64,000 nucleotides of DNA from Sordariomycetes sp. S80-01Y (Eukaryota > Ascomycota > Sordariomycetes): contig JAXQJY010000025.1 in the NCBI GenBank assembly GCA_037042185.1, positions 806,001-870,000 on the forward strand, written 5' to 3'. The first letter of the stretch is position 1. Each line of letters starts with the position of its first letter. The translations under genes and the position numbers were made by a program. Positions 22,901 through 32,045 of the stretch are shown in pieces. The notes under the pieces are model-generated. The model was not told the origin of the DNA. It searched no databases and saw nothing but the letters and a program-made list of their open reading frames with translations.

Positions 22901-25900
22901 CGGTAAAGTTCTGTTCAAATGCTTGGAGTGCTCGAACTCTGCCCTTAAGATGATTTTGCATATCCTCATATGACTCGCGCTCGATCTGAGGACGAATCTG
23001 TGGGTCGAAGATCTTATCAGGAACGTAGAGCTTCAAAGCTCCCATGCTGACGTGGTTCCATGCAAGCGCAGAAAAGTAGGCTGATTTCTCAGGCACAAGT
23101 TTGCTCGAAATGATTGCACCTAGCGCAGGGATAAAGTGTCCAGAAATGATTTCCCGGACGTGCGGCACCTCAGCAGCATTCTGAAGGTCAATGACAGAAG
23201 GGCAGTCGATCCATTTGGTGGTGGCACCGTCTTTAGCGTGGTTCAGAACCTGGTCAAACGCTTTGATGCCGCAATCCCTGAGCTGATCATGGTGAGCTCC
23301 TAGTATTTCGAGCACCAGTTGCCATAGGATATCATTGAGCCTGGCAAGCGGGTTCGATACAATCTCAGGAGTCGAATTGGCGAGATTTCGACCCAGTATT
23401 GGCATCTCAGTCTCTAATAAGGCCATCGAGCCCAGACTGACAGAGTCTAGGCTTTGCAGCTTAGACCACAAGGAAGATATGAGTCTACCATCCCAGGCAT
23501 ACAATTCTTTACTGACAATGAGACTGATTGATTGCAATAGAGCCCCAGCTTGTGTACAGGCGGTGGAAGCCATGCCAAGCTTGGTTGGCACGTCAGCGAG
23601 CATTGCAAGGTCACGGCCAGACTCATCTTCTCTCGCAGCAGGGTCCGTCGAACTGATGAGCTGAAGCTGACGCAAACGCTCAAACTGCTCTGTGAAATAT
23701 GGCTTGGTCTCAGGGGTTTCGTCCTGAACGCGGCATTCGAGTGTCGCGAGCTCGGTAGCCAATGCTCCCAGCAGATCAGTCGCGGATGATTCTGTGGTTT
23801 TGACGATGTTGTAAGCCTTCTCCAGTGTCATCGATGCGTTGCACAGATCCTTGAGCGATGCAGATGTCTTCCAGCGAAGATCGTCGAACCTAATGGCAAG
23901 CTTCTCCAACTCTACAGCTCCGTCTTTGGCGACTTCATCGCGGAAAGGTAGTGGTCGGAAAGCTTTCCAGAGAAGCTCCATGCTCAGTCCGGTCGATAGC
24001 TTGAACCCAGCATTGAAAGATTGGGTCATTCCACTCAGGAAAGTAGACAGCAAGCTGTGCTCTGATACACCGGGAGCAAGTTCAAGGGCATTGCGTAAAG
24101 TATCAGTTCCAAGGGACAGGTGAGCAAGGAACCTGGCCTCGTCGAATGTGTCTGCAGTTGCAAGCTGGAGTGTTTGATATAGAGAACGTTCCAGCAGTCG
24201 CACAAGTCGGCAACCATCTTTCCAAGCATCAACATCTGTTGGCTGGTCAGATAAGTAACCGACGATGGTGTGGATGGCAGACGACAGGAATGTGGCAAGA
24301 TTCACAGTCGAGTCCTTTCTCACAGACGCAACTTGGTTCTTGAGGAGCGAACGTTGTAGGCGGTTCAGAGAAGCCAACTTGCCTCCTTGAGCTGAGCGTC
24401 CGTAGCCCTCGATGACCTTGCCCAAGCGCTGTAGACTTTGACAGAACTCCAAGCGGACGGCGAGCCAGTACGCCTCTCCTGGATTTGGTAGGAGACGCGT
24501 AACGTGTATGTTGACCATCGTGTGGATCGGTTGCGCCAAGTTGGTGGAATTGTCGAACGGCAATCGGCTGTAGAGATCTTTGAGTGAATGGAAGGTGTTT
24601 GCTTTCTGCTCTTGGGGAGACGTAGAGAACTCAATGAAGTTGGAAACCACGTTTTCGACATCAGTGTCCCGCGTGGTTTTCGCCATGTCGTTCGCGAAGC
24701 GTTGAATCGACTTGAGATCTTCTTGAGCGAGCGCATCGATGGAGAGGCTGACCAGCTCAGGCCTAGCCACCTCATTTTCCAGTGTCGCAACATCGCCGAT
24801 GGTCTTGAACCTCTGAAGTTCACTTTCAATCTGGGCGACTCGTCCGAACGTACGGTCAATGACGGGTGGAGGCGTGTTGATGGAAATTTCGACAGCACGG
24901 TTCCTCATAGCCCTAGATAGCTCGCCATATCGAGGGTCGACAGTCAGAAAGATCCTGAATTTGGGATGAGGCCTCACGATCCGCGGTTCGCCCCCAGGCT
25001 CGCAGTGTTCGTTGATGCTGAGGAACCCATTGGGTTCGAGCAAAGAGTTGAGCCGGTCCAGCACTGAGGCATTGCACATGTTGGCATTGTCAAGGACCAG
25101 CCACTGCCCAGTCTGCAGGGCCCGGACGATGACTCCATCTAACCACTCAAATCGTGGGTTGGCTAGAGTGAGAGGACCGCTGAGAATGGCCAATGCGGAT
25201 GTCAGGACTTTTCCGACCGGCGAGTCAGCTGGGATCCTAGCAGCTAAAGCTCCAATAGCCACATTGATCGTATTTATGTCGCTCATGTCTCCGTCGAAGC
25301 TTTCGAGGAGATGAAGTAGCTCCAACGCTTCCTCATTGACCAGAGTAGGCATGCTCGTCATGATAGACTGCTGAAGATTCTCTCGTAGACTCACGAAAGT
25401 AGCGTTGATTTCTCTCAAGGGATCAGCTTGTTCGAAGCCACCGACCAAGTCCATAGTGTCAATGTCCGCATTCATCGGGAACACGACCAAGCTGTTTCCA
25501 GAAAGCGCCGCCACGTGTTCAAGAAGGACGGTCTTTCCAAAGCCCGAGGGACTACTCAAGATGCACGGGATGTTTTTCTTTACGCACATCATGAGTGTCT
25601 CCAGCTCAGGCAGTCGAGGCCTGATATCAATACTTGGAAGTCTCTCAGGCTGGAGATCCTCGTTGCGCCGCAGCATGGCGAGACCAACTTGTCCCATAGA
25701 GGAGTTTATGTTGTGGTACAGACTGTGACTCCGTGGTTGGGTTCCGGTAGCGCTGGCGAATAGTATGTTGACCTGATCGCGATCCCTTTGGGAGCGGAAA
25801 CGCTGCCTGACAATAAGATCAAGGAAGTCGTCCATCTGAGCATTCTGTAAAATATCCTCGTGAGAGCTCAAGAGCTGCAGCCATCGTAAGACGTCTCGCA

Positions 25901-28900
25901 AATTGAACTCCCAAGGACCGCCCTGGGAGCCAAAGGACTTTTCGGCAACAAGAGCATGCTCAATCTGAGTGATGAATCGAATCAAGTTCGCAATGACATT
26001 TGCAGGGACGTGCGGGAAGTTGTGAGCTGCGATGAGCTGTAAATCATCGTTTGTGAAGACGTCAGCGTACACAACCACAAATCTGTTTACGAATGAGCTC
26101 GGTAGACCCTTGCGACCACCACCCTGGTGGTGCGGGTTCTGTGCAGCGAAAAGCCTGAAGTCAGGGTGGCGTTTGAAGACCTGATCAAGCTCAGAGATAT
26201 AAACCTCGCCACGATGATCCAGGCAAGCGTTGAGACCTTCCAAGACTGATTGGGAAGCAAGATTCATTTCGTCGAGGAGTACCCATTCTCCTTTCTGCAT
26301 TGCCTGCAGGAATGGTGCGTCGCGCCAGGCAAAGTTACCTGCTTCTGCTCCCTCAACTGGCACGTCAGTACCAAAGAGATCCATAAGGTCGGTCTGATCT
26401 GAGAGGTTGATCCTAGTCAAGGGCTGGCCACAGGTGCGAGCTAGCGCTGCCACGAGGGTAGTCTTCCCGACACCAGGACTGCCTTCGAGAAGGATGGGCT
26501 TGTGCATCTGGAGCGCTCTGAGAACACGCATGCCATTGAGCCTCGTTGTAGGAGCGTGGAAGGCAAAGCCAGGCTCGGTGGAACTAGCAGGTGTTCTAGC
26601 CACGGAGAAGTCGCCAATGCTAAGGGTAAGGTCTTCAATTTTCAAGTCGGGCTCAGTCTGGTAGATGCTGGAAACATCGGTACCAGCCAGCTCGCTAAGC
26701 TTTTGCAGACACTTTTGTCGCTGTTGCGCAACAGTCTCGCCGTCGTTCGCGAGGATAGCGGAGGGGTTGGCGCCAATGCTGTCAATGAAGATAGTAGCCG
26801 CTCCGTGTACCAAAGCAGCAATCTTGTTCGTCTGGAACCTGTTGATGAACTGCACCCAAACCAAAATTTCTCTAATCGAGAATTTGGTGGAAGACATGGA
26901 GCGAAACGTCGCACCAAACCAGTTTGCGAAGTGGACGACGACCTCGACCAGATCCTTGCAGCCATTGTCCAACTTAGCACGTACAATATCGTATATGTCT
27001 TCGCTCTCAGACAGGGGAGGAACCCAAATCTCTGTGAAACGATTGCGGAGAGCGGGGGAGAGCTCCTTTTTGCCGAAGTCTCCTCCGGGATTCATGGTGG
27101 CGAACAATTGGAAGCCATTGCTGGCTGTGACGAAGGAATTGTCGATTCCTTTCTCGGCCAACAGAAGCGTCCTCTGAGGTTCTAAAACGGAGTTGAGTCT
27201 TTCCAGCACCGAGTCATCGGCGAGAGAGATCTCATCCAGTAGAAAGAACTGACCATCTTTCATTGCTTCGACGAGGGCGCCGTCTGACCATTCGAACAAG
27301 GCTTTGCTACGAGCTTCGTTGACCACGATCCTCTGGCGGAGGTCTTCGTGGACCAAGTGTGGCGTCTCTAGGACGAGCGACTTGTATCTCCCAAGGCGCT
27401 CCTCGATAGATCCGCTGCGGTCTGCCCCTAGACTCTCCAGGGCTGTCCCTAGATCTGTATGCAGCGAATCGATGATCGCACCTCGGTTGCGAACAGGACG
27501 TTGCGAGCCGATGAGGTCACCTGTCTCGGTATTCTGATGGGCATTGACAATATGCAATTCTTTACTGAGCGCTTCAGCAAGCAATTGGCAGACCGTAGTT
27601 TTGCCGCAGCCCGTCTCACCAACCAACAGGACGGGCTCGTTGTTCTTCAAAGCTCTCGAGACAAGCACGTACAGGCGCCTCATAGCTTGCGTCCACACAA
27701 CGCCTTGGCTGTTTTTCTTCTGACCGTAGCTCCGAAGTTCTGGTGCGCTTATTGAGTAGAGCTGTTGAGGGTCAACAGTAACCTTGAAGACCTTCTCGAT
27801 GACCTCCTTGACAGCCAACCGCTCGTCTTGGTCACGTACACGCTCTGCGAGGAGCATGAATCCATGAGCAGCGATCTCCTCTCGAGTCTCCGCCTCGCGT
27901 AATGCCCATCGAAACAGGTCACGGAGGGTAGCAAAACTGTCCTTTTGCTCAAACAGCCGGCTCGTTTGACGTAGACGAGATAGTTCCTTGTAGACTGATA
28001 CGATACGACGGCAGTCAGGTGGCGAAGTATTGCGGCTACGCTGCTGCAAGATGTACTCAAGCTCATCTTCGGGGATATCGTCGTAGTGTAGCTCGAGAAA
28101 TCGGTTGCGGAAAGCTCTTGAAAGTACCTTACGTCCACCATAAAGACCGGGGGGGTTCTGCGTCGCGAACAGAATGAAATTTTCGTGCGGCCTGACCACC
28201 TCCTGGGTCTCTGGTATCAGAAGCTCCCTATTGTCATCAAGAAGTCGGTTCAGGGCTTCGAGGACATCGGTCGGAGCCAAATTCAGCTCGTCCAGCACAA
28301 TCCAGTGCCCCTGTCTCATAGCTTGCACCAAGAGCCCTTCCTGGAAGCGCAGCTTACCGTCGGCTCCTGATACGTAAGTGCCCAAATACTCTTGCAGGTC
28401 CGTGTGCTCATGGTTGTTGATACGCACGAACTTATTGCCGGTATACTTGGCGAGGTATTCGATCATACTTGTCTTACCCGCCGAGGTCGGACCCTGGATG
28501 AGGATTGGGAATCGCCTCGTCGATGTCGCTCGAACCAAATTTAGGAGGTTGCGCTCCACGTATGGGGTGATGATGTAGTTCTCATCCTCGACCACCGGTT
28601 CTCTGCCTTGGAACAGCCAGTACTGGCGCTGCTGGTCCTTGCTCTTGCTTTTGTTCGTAAACTTGACATACTGCTTGCCATCATTGGGGTGCTTAGGTGG
28701 CTGGGACATCAGTGACTGCGCACTGCCCTGCTTGTCGAAAAGATGATGATGTATCAACGGGACCAGTAGCTTCTCAGACTCTCGGTCTAAAAGGGTCAAG
28801 AACCCCATGGAGAATCCCTCGTATAGCGCTCGCCGCAAGCCATACATCGGGGCAATCGTGTTGACATAACTCAGCACTCGAGTTAATGTTCGCAAACTAA

Positions 28901-31844
28901 AATGTGGCACTTCGTTCGCCCCATCGACTAGGCGCTTGTCCTCTGCCAGGCGCTTCGTGTCTAGGTAGAGCTTTGCAATGTCGTCAGCTGCCTGGTCGTG
29001 CTTGCTGCTGCTACTGCCCAGGTAGGTTTTGATGATCGTGAGAAGATCTTTGCGATCAGTGTCTGGACTTCGAACATAGAGCTCTGTAAACCTCGTCCTG
29101 ATGCCAGTTGGCAGGTCTCGCTTGCCAATATCTGTTGCTGGGTTCATTGCTCCAAATATGCGAAAGTTTGGGTGCGCCACAATCTTCTCGATCTCTCCCG
29201 TTTCTGAGAGCAAGATCGAAGGTCGCTCGTCCGGCCCCGTGAGCAAATCCGCTATGCTTTCAAGCGTATCAGGAGACGCCAGGTTGATCTCATCCAAGAG
29301 CACCCAGTCTCCATTTCGGACAGCCTTGACAAGGTTGCCTTCCATAAAAGTGAATGCGAAGCTGTTACCGCCTCCTGAGATCTGGACGTCAAATTGCTGG
29401 AGCTTGTGAGAGAACGAGTTCCACCTTGGCCGCAGATCAAGAAGGCTTTGTAGCTTAGACTGGGTCTTGCGACGCTTTGTGGGCTGTTCATCCCCGTTCC
29501 TAGATTCTTGCTGCGACTCTTTGGTCTCCAATTGTTGGACAATTTGGTTGAACATCTTCGGTGCCTCCCTCCACAGCTTAGACACCTTCGACCACTGGCC
29601 CTTCGCAAAGCTTTTCCCGACCTGCTCGAAGTACTTCTGATTCTTGGAGGCCGAAATACCGGTGGCCGCAAATAAATCCTCGAACTCTTCTTTTAGAGGC
29701 ACGGCCAGACTCCGCACGTTGACAGGCTTGAAACCACCTAGGAGATCCCCGACCTCACTCTGCTGCGACAAGTTGACGGCGATGAGCTTGTGACCCATGG
29801 ACTCGGCAAGCTGCTGCACAACTGTTGTCTTTCCAATACCAGTCTCTCCAACCAAGAGTACGGGCTCGCTGAGTCTGACTGCTGTCGCAATTTGCTCAAG
29901 CAGCTTCTTCGCATGGGCGGTGCTCGCAAATGGTCGTTTTGACTTTTGCACTCGACTGGTCAGTTTCTGTTTCCGTAATCGGACTCGACCAATATTGAAC
30001 TGAGAGTCGTTCTCCTCCAGCTGAGGAATGTAGCCATCCAGGTAATGTTCCGCGCGTTCACTTGACATATGCATCTCCTCTGCAATGGCGCGGACAAGCT
30101 TCTTGCTGCCCTCGACGTCCGGCGAGCTGCCAACAAAACAATCCAAGGCCTCCATGAACATCCAGTCCCGCGTAGTCTCACTGATGGGTTCATCTCCTGA
30201 AATCGACCCTGCAGCCGCAAGACACTCATGCAGTCTTCGGCACCACTTGAGTAGGTCTCGTAGGTTCATTGGCCGATCCGTGATGCTGCGACCCCCGGCT
30301 GCGTTGCGGCCCACTCGAGATAAGCGGTTGTAAACAGCGAGGATTCCAGGGACGAATTTGCGCAATATCGGGTATAATTTTAAGACAACCTCCTCCAGCT
30401 CCAGCTCTGACAGAGTTTGAGCGTGCATCAACTGCCAAAACCTCATTCCGACAATGCTGGGTAGATTCTCGCGGCCATGCATCCCACGAGAAGTTCGAAG
30501 AGTCGCGAACAAGCGGAATGTGCTGGCGGCGTGTATCCGCTCGCCGCGGCTAGGTATGAGAAGCTCGTTACGTTCGATGAGGGGGAGTAAAGTGCTGAGC
30601 ACCTCGGTTGGTGCTCGATCCAGATCCTCCACAAGCACCCATCGTCCCTCCTTTACAGCGGTCGTGAGAACACCAGGCCTCCATTGAAAGCTACCGGGCT
30701 TCGAGTCGGTTGAGTAAAGTCCCACGAGCATCTTCGCGTCGGTTTGCTCGTTCAGGTGGAGTGTTACCATGCCGTCGTACATTCCCAGCTGTCTTGCGAT
30801 CTCGTGCACTAAAGAAGTCTTCCCGGAGCCAGGTAAACCGTGCAGAAGAATTGGATCAGGGCTTCGTAGCATGTCGGCCAGACTTTGAAGGTTGCTTATC
30901 GTTGTCGCGGTTTGCACGAGGCTGGATGGGTCGCCTGTAGGTCCGTACGGTCGTGGCAGGACCATATTTCCGTAAGGTACAACATAGGGCGTTAGGTTCT
31001 GCAACAACGTATCTCCGCTTAGAGACTCATTCCTCTCCTTGACGCGCTCACGAAGCGCCAGTGTTGTCTTGACACGACCATGCTCATGCAAGGTGAGGAA
31101 GCCGAAGTCTATTGGAACTCCGTCCAACAATCCACTGACAGCCTCGTCCTCTCTTCCGACGTACTTCCGTATCAAAACTTCCAACTTGGTGTCTGAGGCA
31201 TGGAGCAGCTGGCAGAAAATCCGCACCGCTACATATCGCACGGCTGGGGTATTGTGACCGAAAAGACTTTGTGCAAAAGCCGGTGAAATGTTGCGTCCAA
31301 ATCTCCGCATGTCAAAGCTCAAGAGCCTCCATAAGGTTACCAAATAGTCCAAGAGACCTTCAGTATCGTTGTTGTTGAGAAGGGTGGGCGGGTCAGGTAG
31401 AGGGAGGTGAAGATATGGTGGGCGGTTTGAAGCGCCGTTCTTGACCGATGCTTGCTCCAAGAATGTCGATAAGTAGGGCGCGAAAGGTAATAACCTCGTC
31501 AATGCTGAAGCAGTCCTCAATATGCCTTGATCATTCCCATGTCGAAGTATCCATCGTGCACAAATGTCGGGAAAAGTTGCCTCAAAATGAACGAATATTC
31601 GTTCTGTAAGTAGTGGGATGAGAGCGGCTTCCGAGACAGCATCTAGGATCTTTGAAGAGGTGTGATCCTTGATAATGTGAAGTAATTCGGCGGGCAGATG
31701 ATCGAGAGCAGTCGCGTCGTCGAGAAGCGACCTCCTCTGCCTCGAGATGTCCATCGCCGCCATGATGGACACGCTGTGGCCGATTTTTGGTGAACGTCGA
31801 TGAGATTTTGTAGGTATCTTGAACTCACATGCCTGCAGCGCCAT
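16968..31844 (-). CDS. MDN1: Midasin, giant AAA ATPase of pre-60S ribosome maturation
   Basis: Dynein-like remodelling ATPase that removes assembly factors (Ytm1, Rsa4) from nuclear pre-60S particles. One uninterrupted frame of 4958 codons covers the whole family architecture. Six AAA modules have P-loops at about residues 335 (GLPGSGKTS), 665 (GETGIGKTT), 1120 (GPTSAGKTS), 1408 (GETGCGKTT), 1788 (GSPGVGKTT) and 2103 (SPSGFGKTV). Walker B acidic pairs are canonical in modules 2-5 (for example LLDEINLA), but read VEDLDRAP in module 1 and VLDNANMC in module 6. A long helical linker follows to about 4100, then an Asp/Glu-rich tract (about 4115-4630) and the C-terminal MIDAS domain with DDSQSMGES (about 4745). 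No intron is needed. The frame starts at 31844, but Met28 (31763), beginning MAAMDISRQ, is an equally good start. Confidence 0.98.
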   Translation of the reverse strand: MALQACEFKIPTKSHRRSPKIGHSVSIMAAMDISRQRRSLLDDATALDHLPAELLHIIKDHTSSKILDAVSEAALIPLLTERIFVHFEATFPDICARWILRHGNDQGILRTASALTRLLPFAPYLSTFLEQASVKNGASNRPPYLHLPLPDPPTLLNNNDTEGLLDYLVTLWRLLSFDMRRFGRNISPAFAQSLFGHNTPAVRYVAVRIFCQLLHASDTKLEVLIRKYVGREDEAVSGLLDGVPIDFGFLTLHEHGRVKTTLALRERVKERNESLSGDTLLQNLTPYVVPYGNMVLPRPYGPTGDPSSLVQTATTISNLQSLADMLRSPDPILLHGLPGSGKTSLVHEIARQLGMYDGMVTLHLNEQTDAKMLVGLYSTDSKPGSFQWRPGVLTTAVKEGRWVLVEDLDRAPTEVLSTLLPLIERNELLIPSRGERIHAASTFRLFATLRTSRGMHGRENLPSIVGMRFWQLMHAQTLSELELEEVVLKLYPILRKFVPGILAVYNRLSRVGRNAAGGRSITDRPMNLRDLLKWCRRLHECLAAAGSISGDEPISETTRDWMFMEALDCFVGSSPDVEGSKKLVRAIAEEMHMSSERAEHYLDGYIPQLEENDSQFNIGRVRLRKQKLTSRVQKSKRPFASTAHAKKLLEQIATAVRLSEPVLLVGETGIGKTTVVQQLAESMGHKLIAVNLSQQSEVGDLLGGFKPVNVRSLAVPLKEEFEDLFAATGISASKNQKYFEQVGKSFAKGQWSKVSKLWREAPKMFNQIVQQLETKESQQESRNGDEQPTKRRKTQSKLQSLLDLRPRWNSFSHKLQQFDVQISGGGNSFAFTFMEGNLVKAVRNGDWVLLDEINLASPDTLESIADLLTGPDERPSILLSETGEIEKIVAHPNFRIFGAMNPATDIGKRDLPTGIRTRFTELYVRSPDTDRKDLLTIIKTYLGSSSSKHDQAADDIAKLYLDTKRLAEDKRLVDGANEVPHFSLRTLTRVLSYVNTIAPMYGLRRALYEGFSMGFLTLLDRESEKLLVPLIHHHLFDKQGSAQSLMSQPPKHPNDGKQYVKFTNKSKSKDQQRQYWLFQGREPVVEDENYIITPYVERNLLNLVRATSTRRFPILIQGPTSAGKTSMIEYLAKYTGNKFVRINNHEHTDLQEYLGTYVSGADGKLRFQEGLLVQAMRQGHWIVLDELNLAPTDVLEALNRLLDDNRELLIPETQEVVRPHENFILFATQNPPGLYGGRKVLSRAFRNRFLELHYDDIPEDELEYILQQRSRNTSPPDCRRIVSVYKELSRLRQTSRLFEQKDSFATLRDLFRWALREAETREEIAAHGFMLLAERVRDQDERLAVKEVIEKVFKVTVDPQQLYSISAPELRSYGQKKNSQGVVWTQAMRRLYVLVSRALKNNEPVLLVGETGCGKTTVCQLLAEALSKELHIVNAHQNTETGDLIGSQRPVRNRGAIIDSLHTDLGTALESLGADRSGSIEERLGRYKSLVLETPHLVHEDLRQRIVVNEARSKALFEWSDGALVEAMKDGQFFLLDEISLADDSVLERLNSVLEPQRTLLLAEKGIDNSFVTASNGFQLFATMNPGGDFGKKELSPALRNRFTEIWVPPLSESEDIYDIVRAKLDNGCKDLVEVVVHFANWFGATFRSMSSTKFSIREILVWVQFINRFQTNKIAALVHGAATIFIDSIGANPSAILANDGETVAQQRQKCLQKLSELAGTDVSSIYQTEPDLKIEDLTLSIGDFSVARTPASSTEPGFAFHAPTTRLNGMRVLRALQMHKPILLEGSPGVGKTTLVAALARTCGQPLTRINLSDQTDLMDLFGTDVPVEGAEAGNFAWRDAPFLQAMQKGEWVLLDEMNLASQSVLEGLNACLDHRGEVYISELDQVFKRHPDFRLFAAQNPHHQGGGRKGLPSSFVNRFVVVYADVFTNDDLQLIAAHNFPHVPANVIANLIRFITQIEHALVAEKSFGSQGGPWEFNLRDVLRWLQLLSSHEDILQNAQMDDFLDLIVRQRFRSQRDRDQVNILFASATGTQPRSHSLYHNINSSMGQVGLAMLRRNEDLQPERLPSIDIRPRLPELETLMMCVKKNIPCILSSPSGFGKTVLLEHVAALSGNSLVVFPMNADIDTMDLVGGFEQADPLREINATFVSLRENLQQSIMTSMPTLVNEEALELLHLLESFDGDMSDINTINVAIGALAARIPADSPVGKVLTSALAILSGPLTLANPRFEWLDGVIVRALQTGQWLVLDNANMCNASVLDRLNSLLEPNGFLSINEHCEPGGEPRIVRPHPKFRIFLTVDPRYGELSRAMRNRAVEISINTPPPVIDRTFGRVAQIESELQRFKTIGDVATLENEVARPELVSLSIDALAQEDLKSIQRFANDMAKTTRDTDVENVVSNFIEFSTSPQEQKANTFHSLKDLYSRLPFDNSTNLAQPIHTMVNIHVTRLLPNPGEAYWLAVRLEFCQSLQRLGKVIEGYGRSAQGGKLASLNRLQRSLLKNQVASVRKDSTVNLATFLSSAIHTIVGYLSDQPTDVDAWKDGCRLVRLLERSLYQTLQLATADTFDEARFLAHLSLGTDTLRNALELAPGVSEHSLLSTFLSGMTQSFNAGFKLSTGLSMELLWKAFRPLPFRDEVAKDGAVELEKLAIRFDDLRWKTSASLKDLCNASMTLEKAYNIVKTTESSATDLLGALATELATLECRVQDETPETKPYFTEQFERLRQLQLISSTDPAAREDESGRDLAMLADVPTKLGMASTACTQAGALLQSISLIVSKELYAWDGRLISSLWSKLQSLDSVSLGSMALLETEMPILGRNLANSTPEIVSNPLARLNDILWQLVLEILGAHHDQLRDCGIKAFDQVLNHAKDGATTKWIDCPSVIDLQNAAEVPHVREIISGHFIPALGAIISSKLVPEKSAYFSALAWNHVSMGALKLYVPDKIFDPQIRPQIERESYEDMQNHLKGRVRALQAFEQNFTGQDTNARIELLEEEIKGLGPLPAATQPVFRPEKSELSGLHAEFTNVLKTVGNLSLRPGASSLGDFEFSAEALHLVKENVMRLVNRLSSRFEAYQDMTQPTIGLLRCLSIGLSLCDASSREMVSPSTRELMQATPFFGGSLRNLSESNAASRTFEFLDLMALHVAIHGLEEIQPALKQSIFEIFHSLYDDWNKKLEADRKAEAANTSLYQFKGSAEDEEDFEEAELNELFPGHSESNDPKPAAKRDLVRETSIKVAKAHSKLFLSPQKPSDAVESVCRSVGQRVAEEAEKHPYVDGDINRKLLPSSLLLLDEKRANLTSSEVDKSYNFYTNANPAEVRLLVALVNKTKARFRELQFVDEIGHMVPLSNTIESCDKLLEATHSDPLASILPKVEQLHTLVNEWQFGGWASRVYHVPELYNALTETVVRWRRLELSTWAKLLDMEQTKCEDDAYSWWFVAYQVVVAVPLTMVDSPDELKDYAIELIKVLEGYFQSSIIGQFSSRLALLGQLRNHLHVLANDFPNLEVIYNAVANFIDFYSRYKTAALDGIQRGRAPIDKKMKDVLLMASWKDTNIDALRDSAKKSHAKLFRLVRKFRSVLGQEARTIIDGGLPDQNVAAHQREEETPLPFVPDADLTANLTTSMPHWLEKNRRLANWSKTVSIMSRVAQSPEMSIAIPSTLDNLISEINSSIAELRKESPQYLNDENKDQVKHLKTQKRKLFADTLKGLRQMGIRHNLSQDRLAEQESLAVVLASVEPFELNSSGLAVNSQYYLHKILDLMPKIRKAPLEHSEELSSAEVARSVGLVEGMVHLLLSQRRNITTATSSYASLRKAVDQLRSIGDSRANQGLTRQTTSHNWVKATQWLVRVIEFSAQLVAVHGRIGGEDHEGAIETLQSCAEAYEHHVKKWQSLAVVPQGITTLAHEQLSEDFLVDTQFFEGKLDQIVASKPGLAFIVDELRGWICKDGDYDQPLPSQSEENLADQLSELCDTVLVAVEAGKKAAHSVPKSEEDSGWLVRQDKAFNNLLKQLHVEDITKSVEKCIKALGLVDVHSRNGSVLMGAMGLAIPILEQFTNMCRQSVTQLLDIHRATGHMSFNLAKIFTQMISQGFCTPQEKSDETSGQDAKAEAGTGLGEGEGAEDISKDIGDDEDLTELAQEANKEEQGEVEDEKDAVDMADEDMEGEMGSAKADSDDEDDGDKGDDKEEEENDMDEEAGDVDDLDPTAVDEKMWDGKDEEKAEKDQQGEKPNGQKTDDDEQLAADDEAKKDESKEESKPDPDQEQEPDLQEEAENEDEEVKAQDELNKQEQTAQEQDKLDMPEEMDLDFDDKEELSSDSDDDLDLEDNPEDQQPPEEEGTMDEDEGDDAGETAAQPQEQQDEDAEEVKEEPEEEAPVGGDEVDEEVKPEEDERAPEEDKENLPLPNDNATADDNAAPSEEKGTGLDQQGEAMDMDDDAQNKAQQDDGDEGQGENADKDAATGGKGQMSRGTEDQSREQQGQDNDDESAPKDPFKKLGDALEKWHRQQEDIKQANPEDQGAEQKQQDGADQSGREFQHLQNDDAATDDQAMGTADDDEVQPIDDSMAIDEERQDPNSRLMDADEDDKMDEEPDQPDQAEAQQAKEKDTKEQDDQRSGVKTRQGNYNREQTPDQHEDMQMPEEDKDETVEETSTQLSTTHISGERQLRDFHECMQQWAGFQSKTHSLSLSLTSQLRLILTPSQSTKLSGSFRTGKRLNIKRIIPYIASSYKRDKIWMRRAIPTKRTYQILLCVDDSQSMGESSSGNLAMESLVMVSRSLTMLEAGQVGVVGFGSDVFTAHNLADPFAADSGAKVLQNFNFAQDRTDIALLIRQTIDTFRAARQQQSGNSDLWQLSLILSDGLTPSSAHDSIRHLLREAIEERIMIVFIIMDDTSHKKGDSVLELKEAKFVNEGGESRVVIERYLDTFPFQYYLIVHNLEELPSALAGLLRTWFAEVATWSRGIKL

Positions 31845-32045
31845 AACTTTTTTTCTGGCAGCGCATCATTTCTGCAGGGATCAGCATCGGCCAATGGTCA
31901 TACATTGCTCCGGGCCAATCAACCGCGGTCGGGCGGCCCACTCCTCCAACGGCAGAGCTCGAAAACTTTCGGGTCAACGTCCCCTTCTGACCACGACGAC
32001 ACGCGACTTTAACACCGAATTGAGCCCCCGTCACCTCCAACAACC
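31845..32045. promoter_or_regulatory. Bidirectional promoter, MDN1 / mitochondrial bL12m
   Basis: Only 201 bases separate the divergent starts of midasin (cytosolic 60S assembly) and bL12m (mitochondrial large subunit). No TATA box is evident. If midasin starts at 31763 the interval is 282 bases. Shared control of the two is plausible from the spacing but not shown. Confidence 0.6.
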
